Of a stretch of 64,000 bases of DNA, positions 42,601 to 54,600 are shown piece after piece. Location: positions 36,051,898 to 36,115,897 of the forward strand of contig CM036617.1 of assembly GCA_020746105.1 (NCBI GenBank), read 5' to 3'. This DNA comes from Trogon surrucura (Eukaryota; Chordata; Aves; Trogoniformes; Trogonidae). Each line of letters starts with the position of its first letter. Position 1 is the first letter of the stretch. A program made the translations under genes and the position numbers. Below the pieces are notes generated by a model that was given only the letters and a program-made list of their open reading frames with translations, was not told where the DNA came from and ran no database searches.

Positions 42601-45600
42601 CTACTGAACAGGGGGAGAAAATATCTCCAAGGGCTCAGGGTTTGAGATAAGGACAGGGAGATCACCCTCATTTACCGTCCCGGGCAAAACAGACTCAGTT
42701 TTGGGGAAATTAGGTACATTTATTAAAAGAACTAATCAGAGAGGAGTAGTGAGAAGTGAGAAAGAAACAAATCTTAAACAGAACACCTTCCCCCCATCCC
42801 TCCCTTCTTCCCGGGCTTAACATCAATCCCGGTTTCTCCACCTCCTCCCCCCGAGCGGCGCAGGGGGACAGGGAATGGGGGCTGCGGTCAGTTCATCCGA
42901 CGTTGGTTCCACCGCTTCTTCACTCCGGGGGAGGACTCTTCACTCTTCCCCAGGGCCATTGTGGGGTCCCTCTCACGGGAGACAAGCTTCACGCTCTCTT
43001 CTCCGCGTGAGTCGTCCCACGAAGGGCAATTCATCACAAACTGCCCAACGGGAGACACCTCACGAGGGGCAGCCCACCCCTCGTGAGTCTGAGGCGCGGT
43101 CCTTTGGGGGAAACTGCTCCAGCGTGAGCCACCCGCAGCGTCCCAAAAGTCCCACCGGCCAACCTGCTCCAGCGTGGGCATTCCTCTCTTCCACGGGCTA
43201 CAGGTTCCAGCAGCGACTTGCTCTGATGCGGGCTTCCCACGGGCTACAGCCCCCTTCAGGCAACCACCCACACGGCGTGGGGTCCTCAGTGGACATCTAC
43301 GCGGTGATCCTCACGGTGGACATCTGCACCTCGCCCATGGGCTGCAGGGGGACAACCCGCTTCACCATGGTCTTCACCACGGACCCAGGGGACTCCTTCT
43401 GCTCCGGCGCCTGGAGCTCATCCTCCCCCCCCTCCTTCTTCACTGACCTTGGTGTCTGCACAGATTCTCACTCCTCCATCTCTGTGCCAGCTGTTATGGC
43501 GCAGTTCTTTTCCCCGTTCTTAAATATGTTTTTCACAGAGGCGTTCCTCTGCTATCACCTTACTGATAGGCTCAGCCTTGGCCAGCGGCGGGTCCCTCTT
43601 TGTAGCTGGCTGGCATTGGCTCTATCAATCTTGGGGAGCTTCTCACAGCTTCTTACAGAAGCCACCCTACAGCTCCCCCCCCCGCCGCCGAAATCTGACC
43701 AGGCCAAACCAAAACAGTTAGCCATACGGTTGACTCTTGGCTTTTCAAGAGAGTGTATTCCACACTGTTCCTGGAAATAATACTCTGTTGGAGACACCTA
43801 AAAATCTCATGGTGTGAGAGAGAGTGCTTATGTATCAGTATTTTGTTTCTTCTGTGTTACAGGTACAGAAAAATAAGAAACTGTCTGTGGTCTGGCATAG
43901 CAAATATTGTTGGTCTAACTTATAGACAGACGTATGTTTTGTCCATAGAACCAAGCTTCTGAAGCGGGAGTGTGTTGTTGCTGCTTCCCTTGTTTCTCAG
44001 CAGTGGTTCTGCAGAACTTTTGCAAGTTACTTTGTGTTCTTATGTTCCCTTTTACTTATTGGTTTCTCAGAAAAGTGCCTCTATTAGTTCCTGCATCATT
44101 TTAGGGAAGAGAGACTTCAAGATGAGATGGGAGGATTGCTGTGGAACATTGGTCCCGTTTTTCCACTCCTCGCACTGAGGAGACTGGACGGATTATTTGA
44201 TTGAGTCACATGAGTTCTTACACTGTGGGAAATAAACAGAGCGCTCTATGTAGAAGATCTGGTAGTCCCTTGGTATTTATATAAATCTCAGTAGAACAGG
44301 CATGGACCTTGGCAAAAGCAGTAACTGAGGTCCTCTTTGCTTTATGTTCCTATCTCGCTTGTATTATGCACTTCTTTTGCCATTACTTTTAGTTATGTGG
44401 GTCTGAATTATAAATATTTTGCATTTATTTTGAAATGTTACTTTTCCTACGTAAGTGTGAGAGAGTATTTATGAGACAAAAAGGGGTAAAAGAGAGCACA
44501 GAAGGTGTTCTTACAGCAGAAATCAGTGCTTCAACATGTTTCTCATTTTGCAGAAAAGAATAGTGTAAGGACACGTGTGAGGGAATAGTGGAGGAACACA
44601 ATTTAAATGATGCCCCAGCTAATTCCAGTTCCGACCAGCAGGTGGAGCGGGGCTGAAGGAAAAAAAAATTAAAAGCAGATCTACATTAAACATGCAAAAG
44701 CTTTAAAAGCTTAGAATATTTCACTTTGTAAAGCATTAAGCGCTTTAAGGGAATGGCGCAGCCTCAGTGTTTGAATACTAGAAATTCAGATTTCTTCTCA
44801 TAAGTTTCCTGTATGTACTTTGTTCTTAGGAGAGGTAAGGAAAATACTGTTACTACTTTCAAGAAGCTGTCCTATTACTTAGAACTTATAAAACTCTTTA
44901 CGAATCTTTTTGTGCCATTCACATGAAGTCCTTTTGTAAAGACTTGCAAAGAAAGACAAAATCTCATTATCTTCCCGATTATATGAACTTCTTACTACAC
45001 AGTCTGAAAGAAATTGTGTTTTCCTGGGGTGAGAACCGATCTGTTCCTGTGGATTCATAATTTCACATAAGAATAACTGCGTGAGTTCACGCTGCTTTAT
45101 TTTGTGTTGCTGTTTTGAATGCGTGAGCCACGTCGCCATTAGCGTTGTGTATTCTTCACCAGGCAATGAAGAATCTGGTCTTTTCCAATTATAGGAGGAA
45201 ATACGAGGAAACAGTGGAAATGTATGGGCAGGTGGTGTGGTGGGTTTCCCATGAACTTCATGAAACTCATAAATGTAATGGTCAGAGGATAAATCAACAG
45301 AACTGCCAAACAGAACAATTCTGCCTGTTTTGTAGAAGCTGGAGAAGGATTTCTTGGTACTGCTTGAAATTCAGCATCACTTGGAAAACGCGAAGGGATA
45401 AACGTGAAGGTGCAAATACAGGAGGAGAAAACAGCATTAATTGCATTTGCAGAGTTGCAGATTCCAAAATAACTGCAAAGAAAAGACAAAATTACAGTCT
45501 CTGGGACTGGTTCTTTCAGGGAGTATTAACAGTGGTGAAAAACGCAATTGATACCTTCAGAATTCTTCCTTTCCTAACAATGAAGTAAAATTGTACCTTT

Positions 45601-48600
45601 CAATAAATTCGTGCTGTGTCTAGCTCTGAGATAAAAAAAGAATCCCTGTTTGGAAAATGGCAGAACTAGCAAATGGTACTGAGGTGGGATAGATGAGGTG
45701 TTTGGAGGTGTTCGAATGATTTCTGTATGAGCACAAGTAAGTGTTCATAATCTAATGTTCATAATCTGCAGACTTCTGACTTCAAGCTGTGAGCTAGAAG
45801 AGGTAAAATACTTGATGCCAACTCGAGAACAGCATAATGTGCGGGTAAAGTCCAGATAAAATATTCATCTTTGTCTCTATACATCCTAGTATTGTATATT
45901 CTCTGATTGTTTACAGATGATGCAGACTGCCTTTTATAGTGGCTGTATGTGTTACTGCCATGTGTGGAGCCATTTATTTTTTCTTTACCTAAATGAAAAG
46001 TTTGTTTGCTATTTAATAGATGTCACCACTAGCAAATTCCACTTTGAGTTGAATATGGTTCCTGTTCACATTTAGGTGCAACTTAGTTAAAATTACCCAG
46101 CGTTACTCAGCTTATAATTCTGATCTAAGGCCTCAGCATAATGTTCTTGTGAGAAAATGCTGAACACGGCTCCTGAGGGAATTGTTATATATTCATAGAA
46201 TTTTTTTTTCTTTTCGTACACCAACAGCATAGTTGATAGATCATAACTAGATCAGTTAATACTGTTGGGTTTACTCCTCATCTGTCAAAAGTGTCTGACT
46301 GTAGTGATCAAGCAGAAAGTAACAGCAGCTCCAAAAAGCACTGCATAAATTGAGCTTTGTATCTTAACAAAAACTCATCTGGTCTTTGTATGTAGCATGG
46401 CTTTGTATGCAGTAGGTGGGATTTTTTGTGCTTTGGTGGCCATCCTCAAGTGTGTTCATGTGAAGTGGGGGTAACCCTGTGCCACAAACTGCAACTGCAC
46501 ATCGCATTCAGCATTTAGCAGGAGGAAGGTGTCCTTTTGTGGTGCTACTTGGTTTTGGTTAATTTTTTTTCTTTTACGTATTTCCAGAAGAGGGAGCTAA
46601 AATGTAAAGTTTGGACCAAGTCTTGCTCTTTGGAAGTTGTCCGAGTGCGGTTATCCGGTAGCTCAGCGTACGTAATATCATTGTGCTCCCTTCGTAAAAG
46701 GAAAAAGGCATAAAAATTTGTTCTAATGAGTGACTAAATATGTCTAGGATAAAACTAACTGATCCACCTCCGTCCAGAGAATAGGGCAGGAAAGTACAAA
46801 TGCAAAATGGTGTCAGGATTCCTAATGCTCTGAAACAGCTCTTTGTGCACAACGAGCCTTGCTTTCTTTTCCCTCTTCTGTTCAGACTATCCATCAGTTT
46901 GTTTGGCATTCTAGAGGAGTGTTCTGCCGTGTTCTCTTGGAAACTCGTGTAAGGTGAGCAGTTTCTCTGGGTCTTTTGTTGTGTTCTTGGTGACACTTAG
47001 GGTTTTCTCCTCCTTACATCTTGAAGAAAAGAGTGAGGATGTGCCTTTAGCACATGTGTTTATAAACTTGAAGGAAACTTGAACTTGCACTTTCTCTTTT
47101 TCTTCCCCTCTGCTTTTGCATCTAGAAATAATCTGGGGACAATTACTCGGGGTTTTCAGTTTTTAGGAGTTTGGGCTTTTTGCAAGCGATGGCTTACAGC
47201 AATTTACAGCCATTTGTGGTGAAAAGCAGTTTCTTTATCCAAGAACTGTCCTTTAGAGATGAAAATTGTGCTGTAAACGGGAAGTGTTAGAAATCCTCAG
47301 CTTCTTTTACGATTGACGTTGGTTACTTAATAGAGATGTCTGAGACAGAAGCGCGCTCTCAGCAGCTTCATGCCAAGAATATGGTAGTGTGCAGCCTAGG
47401 AATGTTTCTTTTCCTCAAAGCAACATTTTTGCCTTGCAAACTCTGGAATATGCTGTGCAGCTTCCTGGAAGAGCACACTGATGCCTTTTGGTAGAGAGAA
47501 GGGAAAAGGCAAAGAGTGAAACTGTTTCACACGCTCTTGGACTGTCATCACAGTCTCTATTCAGAGGCAGATGTACACAAATTGATAACCAGAGGAACAG
47601 ATTTATTTTAACTCATGTTGACTTTTGCCATTATAGCCTGATCTTTATAAGATACTTGCTTGGGTTTGGGTATTTTCATTCAGTTGCTTACAGACACTTG
47701 AATGCAGACGTCCCTGCTCTCATGAACTTGTTTTCTCTGTGAGGCTTTCTTGCAAATTCACATCCCCTATATATATATATAAATTCTCGAGCATTTTCTG
47801 TAAATTCTAAACTGTTAATTTAAGAGATTACTTCGATAATTTTCTGAATTTTCTCCTGTCTCTTGGGAGGGCTACTTGGAGCCATTTCCTGACTAGAACA
47901 TAAAGAAACCTTCCCAGTGATTGGCATGATTATTTACTTCGTTCAGAGTTTAAGTTTGATTATTTTTTTTTCTTCTGTATGAATACAGATAAGTGTGAGG
48001 CAGATTTAAACTTGTTAATGCTCTGAGAACTATGTTATAACCAAGCTTGTAGGTCATTGCCTATGCTTTATATAAATTGATAAAGGACCTTAGAGATGAT
48101 TTAATCCAACCTCCTTGTCATGGGCAGGGACGCCTCTCAGCTAGATCAGGCAACACGTGGGGACCCAACGGGGATCGAACCCGCGACCTCGGTGTTATCA
48201 GCACCACGCTCTAACTGAGTGAGCTAGCCAGCCCCCTAGTTTAAGAACTATTGGAGTAGTGATGGTTTATGTTGAGGATGCGGTGATAAAGAGCTTTAGG
48301 ATACATAAATGTTTGATATTGCTAGCTCCTTCTCTAAAATTCAAAGTTTTAGCAAGTGGTTGCTATGTAATATCAATGAGCTGAAAGCTTTGACTTTTTG
48401 CACTCAGTTCTCTATAGTGTCTTAAAGACAAACTGGCAAAGAAACTGAAATGTGCACGCAAAATCTCTTCTGTTGCAGTGTATTAGCTAAGGAATCAATT
48501 TCTTAATTATCGCTTATTTGTGATAGCACTATGGAGTTATTTTGAACTTAGTATACTTTGTTTAAAGTTATGGACCAAAGATCTTGGAATTCAGAATAAA

Positions 48601-51600
48601 AGCAACCTGTAGAAGGTCTTTGAATAACGAGGATACCAATACTGTGTGTGCATAAGATCTCAGAAGTGAGTTTGAATAGGTTGTACATTTTTAGAAGATA
48701 GTGCTACTTTGTCCTACCCCTGAATTTAGGTAACAAAATACATGAGATGATTGCAAAATGACAACTCCAAAACACTTAAAAATTACAACTCTGACAAGGC
48801 AGTCAGTAGTTCAGTAAATAACTAAGTAGTTGATTGGAAGCCCCGATTTTTCATTCTTTCTGTGTTTGATATAGCAAAACATCAGAAATTACAAGGGTGT
48901 TTTTTGATACATGTTAAAATTAATGGCTGGGCTACTGCTTAAGCTTTGCCGGTTGTGATTTGCTTCATCCATCTGATCAGAGCTTGACGCAAATTTACCA
49001 GTGGGAAGTGAATTTTCCCTTAACACGGACTGTAAAATATAAAACACAGTAGAAACTAGAAAAAAAATCTTGTAGCTTGTCAGTGTACACCAGAATCATC
49101 TTTTAGGGAAGAAGAGAGAAAATCATTCCCTTTTAATGCTTCTCAGTTAAACTGGCAAAATCTGTCCGAGAACTTTAGTTCAAGTGAAATCTACTTCATC
49201 AGAGGTTTGGGCTTTTTAGCAGTAAGCTTCTACCTAGAACTTCTAACTTGTATTTTGTTTACGTGTACCTAAGGGGAGAAGTTCTGTCTTAAAATGGGAT
49301 TAAATGCTCTTTTATACCAGTCATCTTAAAGTAAGAGGGTTTTTTGTGTTCTTATGCTACCAATGAAATAGTTGAGAATAGCTCCTGGGGGTAACTGTCC
49401 TATCTTTTCTGGTAGCATTTGGATTAAGCTGCAAACAAACTTGTCTAAATCTCTGATAGGTCATAAAAAAATCAATTACTTGTATGACTAGAACATTCTG
49501 TGAGTAGAAACTTATCTGTACCCTTTCACTGAGGATGAGGTTTCTTCTAGAGATGATGAATCCCTTAATCGACCCGCTTCTCAGGGCAGTAGGTTTCTCT
49601 CAAGACAGTATTTCAAGCAAGTAGCCCATTAATTACTCTTGTCAAAATTCCATGGTTCTTCTCCTTTTTGCTTTGTTCACTTCACCCCCAAAATGCCAGG
49701 AATTTAAAAATGACGACAGAAAGTGTCATCAGCAAGTTTGCTGACAACACAAAACTGGGAGGAGTGGTTGACACACTGGAAGGCTGTGCTGCCATTCCGA
49801 GAGACCTGGACAGGCTGGAGGGCTGGGCGGGGAGAAATCTTATGAAGTTCAACAAGGGCAAGTGTAGAGTTTTGCACTTGGGAAAGAATAACCCCATGTG
49901 CCAGTATAGGTTGGGGACTGCCCTGCTGGAGAGCAGCGCAAGGGAAAGGGACCTGGGGGTTCTAGTGGACAGCAGGATGACCATGAGCCAGCAATGTGCC
50001 CTCGTGGCCAAGAAGGCCAATGGCATCCTGGGGTGTATTAGAAGGGGAGTAGCAAGTAGGTCGAGAGAGGTCCTCCTGCCCCTCTACTCTGCCCTGGTGA
50101 GGCCACATCTGGAATATTGTGTCCAGCTCTGGGCCCCTCAGCTCAAGATGGGCAGGGAACTGCTGGAGAGAGTCCAGCGCAGAGCCACAAAGATGATGAA
50201 GGGAGTGGAACATCTCCCTTATGAGGAAAGGCTGAAGGAGCTGGGTCTCTTTAGCTTGGAGAAGAGGAGGCTGAGGGTTGACCTCATTAATGTTTATAAA
50301 TATGTCAAGGGGGAGTGTCAGGAGGATGGAGCCAGGCTCTTTTCAGTGATGTCCAATGACAGGACATGGGGCAGTGGGTGCAAGCCGGAATATAGGAGGT
50401 TCCATAAAAATATGAGGAAAAACTTTTTCACTGTGAGGGTGACCGAGCACTGGCACAGGCTGCCCAGGGAGGTTGTGGAATCTCCTTCTCTGGAGACATT
50501 CAAACCCCACCTGGACGCCTTCCTGTGTGACCTACTGTAGGTGATCCTGCTCTGGCAGAGGGTTGGACTAGGTGATCTTTTGAGGTCCCTTCCAGCCCCT
50601 GATGTTCTGTGGTTCTGTGACTGCTGTGTGGGAGCTTTTCATCCATTTGGAGTCCTGTCTCCAGTTTTGGGCTTCCCAATGCAAGCGAAGCCCTAACGTA
50701 GCAGAGAGAGTCGAAGCGGACGAGAAGGCTGGGTGGCTGCAGGGCACGAGCTACAAGGAGAGGCTGAGGAACAAGGCTTATCCTGAAGTGGCACGCAAAG
50801 CATTTAATTTGCAACGAAATTTTCCCATTCCTTACTCTAAAGTTGGTGCAAGGCACGCAGGCATATGTTTTATGAAATATAAATGTTAAATCAAAGCACT
50901 TGGCAAAGTGTTGATGTATTCCTCTTGCCGGAGTATTGAATTTTGTTTCAAAGGATAGGAAGAAGCTAGCAGTACTTGTGTGTTAGATATGACACAAGTG
51001 TCCGTGCTGATACGTTCTTTTTCTGTGTGATAGCTATCAGTATCTGCTTAAAAACCGTCATTAAAATGCATTTATTGCCGTTTGTGCACGTAATTGGGAT
51101 CTGCAAAGTTGCTTCTCCTCAGATCAAATAAAGCTCTCAAGTTGAAGAAATATGTGCCTTCACAAGCAGAATTTTCTGGCTTTGTACTTTTGGAAAATGT
51201 GATTGTATGATGGTGTGAAGCTAATGATTTCCCAAGTTTTGCTCCTGCCTGCCACTTTGCCTAATGAGTAACTTCAGTTGAAGTGGATGGAGTAGAGGTT
51301 TAATCATGTCAGAAATACGTTCTGTCTCAGTTCTTCAGCTGTCTGTACTTCTAGCTTGGCAGGGTTGAAATGGTTTAGATGTAAGAAATCTGCATCTTAC
51401 ACTGGGAATTAGTTTGTAGCATTTCCTTAGGGATGTTTGTCATGTAGCGCTGGCTTAGGGACAGTTTCAGAGAGAAAAGTGTAAGAAGTAGCAGATTAAA
51501 AAATGGGAGGGACATTACTGGAGCAGCAAAGATTTTTTTTTTTTCCTTGTTTTTCTGCATGGGCAGGGTACTCTAATAAATAGCCAGAGGTCTTCATAAG

Positions 51601-54600
51601 GGTTCTTTGAGGAGGATTGCATTCTGAAAAAGGAAAAAAATCTGTGTTTAGTAGCTCACATCAAGCATTTTGTTGCATCAGAGGTCATTGTTGGTGTGGA
51701 TGACAGAGTCTGTATTTGACATACTGAAAGATACTGGTGGAAAAGCTGAAGCGTAAGGGTAAGAGGAGAAAACAGAAGAAATGGAAGAGAAATTGAAGAG
51801 GTATAGTGTTGAGCAGTCTCATTATTGAGCATTTACTTTTTTTTTTTCTTTTTTTGTCCTTTTCAAAGAGAGCATATGGGGGCGGTGCTGATAAGCAGCG
51901 TATAAAACCTTAAAAAATTAAGGCCTCCTTACCGTAAATGTGGAGCTGAATTGATAACACCAATTCCTCAGGTTGAGAAGAATTATATAAGAAGTAGAGG
52001 AGAGACGAGATATTTTAAATTAGTACTCAGATGTCACTTTAACTAATTAGTGCCTTTGCAAGTGTCTAATTAACTTAAATGTTTGACTCAGGAGATGCAA
52101 ATACATTTGGAGGAAAAAACACAACACCCTGCTAGTTCTGGCACTCGTTGTTTGTCTTATATGTAGATATACAAATATTTTTGGCTTCCTTAAGCTAATT
52201 GCAGAGTGTTAGGTTTATGAGTGTAGATGTTCCAAAAGGAACTTTAAGGTTGTAGTTTCCAAGGTGTTTTTAGAAGAGTCCAGTGGAGGAAGCTTTGCTG
52301 ACTTCTTCCATTTTACTGATGACTAGTTATTGGCACAGTTTGAATGTCCCTTCTGAATAGTTTCAACAGAAATGTCTGCATCCTTGCAGACTGCAATATT
52401 AAACTGAAATACAGGCCTTTTTTAGGGCTAGTTGGGTGAGCAGCTGGAGTAATCCAGTGTTTTTAATTTTATTTGATTTTTGGATCCATGACTTTCACTG
52501 TCCTAGAAACTGACACTCTGATGCTTAATTTGTGACTTGTAAAGTTGCTAAAACATTGGAAATCCAAGAGACACAGCGAGTGGGAAGTCAAGTATATGTG
52601 GGTGATGGGCTTGAAAATGTACTGAAACTCTCTCCTGCCTTGAAGGGCATTCCGTGCTTCATGTCTTGTGCTAACTGAGAAACAAAAAGCTTAAGTTAGT
52701 GGTGAAAAATATTTAAACTTGTCTAGGGAAATGGTAGCTTCCCCTGGAAGGGACGGGGAGGGAGAGAGGAGAAGAAGAAGCAATCGTGATTGAATATTCT
52801 GATTCTTAAAACGCAGCATGATTGCAAACATGGCAGCTTTGAAACTTAAATGAGGTCATTTCTTTTAGAAGGTCCCTCAGTCTGTTGCTTAGCCCTAACT
52901 GATTTGAAGACCGGATTCAATAAAGTTTGAATTTCAGATGGTGGTGATGCCGTGCAAGGAGCTCGCTGTCGGGATCTCTGGGGTTGGCCCTCACAGTGGT
53001 GCCTTTGTTCTTGGGTCTGCAGGGATCCCCAGGTTAGAGCGGCTTTCGATAGAACTAAGAGCTCGCTTCTGCTGAGGCGCTCGCAAATGAGGGAGTGCTG
53101 AAGCTCAGCAAGCACTGATTGCAGTTAACTAATAGCATCGGGTGAACCCTGTGACATTTTCTGAAGTGAGTTTGTCATTTGGAGTGGCGTTAGACAATCC
53201 TCGTTTTGCAGATGTTGTTGTTTTTGCAACTTTGTAACCCTGTAACCAAAGGAGAAGGTTAATTATGAGAAAACATTTCAATGTGGTTGTCTAAAGGGAT
53301 TGTGTGTAGTTGCGAATAGGGCACGACATACTTCGCTTAATTTTGTTTCTCCTATGATAATTGCAGCCGTATTCATTTTTAATTGCCAGTTTTGTCAACG
53401 AATACTAGACAGTTTTCTCCATGGCAGTGTTTGTTCATTGAACCAAATGAATACAGCTTCTGAATTTCTCCAGTGGGAAGATCTGCATAGTCCCAGGGAG
53501 TTTCTCTGGTTTGTGTACTACACATCAAATATGAATATTTTTAAATTTTTTTTTTGGTGGAAGAAATGTAAACCTAGATAAAGTTGGATTTTGTAGTTCT
53601 TCAAAAGCGCTATGCAATTATTAGAGCTGACTGGTAAGAAAGGGATGCTTGAAAGATAATACCTTGGTGCCTGGCAGCGTAGAGACGTTGAGACTGATCA
53701 TTTCTTTTGGGATACCATAATTTACACAAAGAATCAAGAGAATAGTAAGTAAAAGAAGGCAAAGTGGTACTAAACAAATGGGTAAAGGTCTCGTACAAGA
53801 GCTGTGCAGCCACATAAGAGCATGATTGACATGTAACTTGAACTCGCATAACTTCATCTTGCCAGGTAGGTAAATTCTGATAAAATGCAGTCTTCGTATT
53901 AGAGACTGTGTTTCTAAAACCAAATCTATGCATTTTCTTACTGCTACAGGATCAAACTACTTTGAAACTATTTGGCAGTATTGTTTGCCATCTGGCTTCA
54001 GTTGTCCTTTGTCATGTGTTTTGTAGGTTGAGATAAAAATGAAGAAGCCAGAGGCCGTAAGATGGGAAAAGCTGGAGGGCCAGGGAGATTCTCCAAAGTT
54101 AAAGCAATTTACACCAGGTTTGTCCTCTGAACTATTAAGTGTTAAGTGGTTTCTTTGTATTAAGTTACTTGCAGTTAGTGATAATATTTTTGTTATCGTT
54201 ATTAAAGTCACAGCTTCGTATTTACAATGAAAAGCCTGGTGGTCTTGGTTTTCCTGCCTAGAATTGACAGAAAAGGTCTGCAGGGCATTACTATAACTTA
54301 GATATTAATCTGGTGGGTTGTTAAGGCTTGTCTTTAATTCCTCTGGACTTACCTGTTTGGCTGTCTGGTTTGGTCACTGTTTTACAGTTCTGTGTGGTGT
54401 TGTGCCTCTGTTGTTGCTTTAAATAATCAAGTATTATTTACTGAAATATTCCATCTCTCTTGGAGAGTAATGCTTTTGCAGTTTTTCAAGACAGATTAAC
54501 AATCCGTCTCTGAGACAGTTTTCTGATTTATTGATTTCAGCTGCTGTTTGAAATTTTGCTCAAATTTTCCTATGGCTCTGGGCTGCTGGTTTATTTATTT

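Larger units (their letters stand above)
42078..54026 (+). other. SUGT1: SUGT1 intron 10 (12 kb)
   Basis: The largest SUGT1 intron. It holds the solo LTR (42536-43716), the full-length SINE (48081-48236) and CR1 copies (49716-50775). An open frame of 147 codons at 45145-45588 has no recognised domain. The rest is AT-rich. Confidence 0.88.

Noticed and set aside
42875..43780. 301-codon open frame
   Set aside because: It lies almost wholly within the solo LTR, in GC-rich sequence where stops are rare. It has low-complexity composition and no domain.
48161..48233. tRNA-Ile (GAT) gene on the minus strand
   Set aside because: Anticodon arm and B box are good, but the acceptor stem does not pair and the sequence runs directly into a CR1-like tail shared with two other copies, so it is a SINE head.
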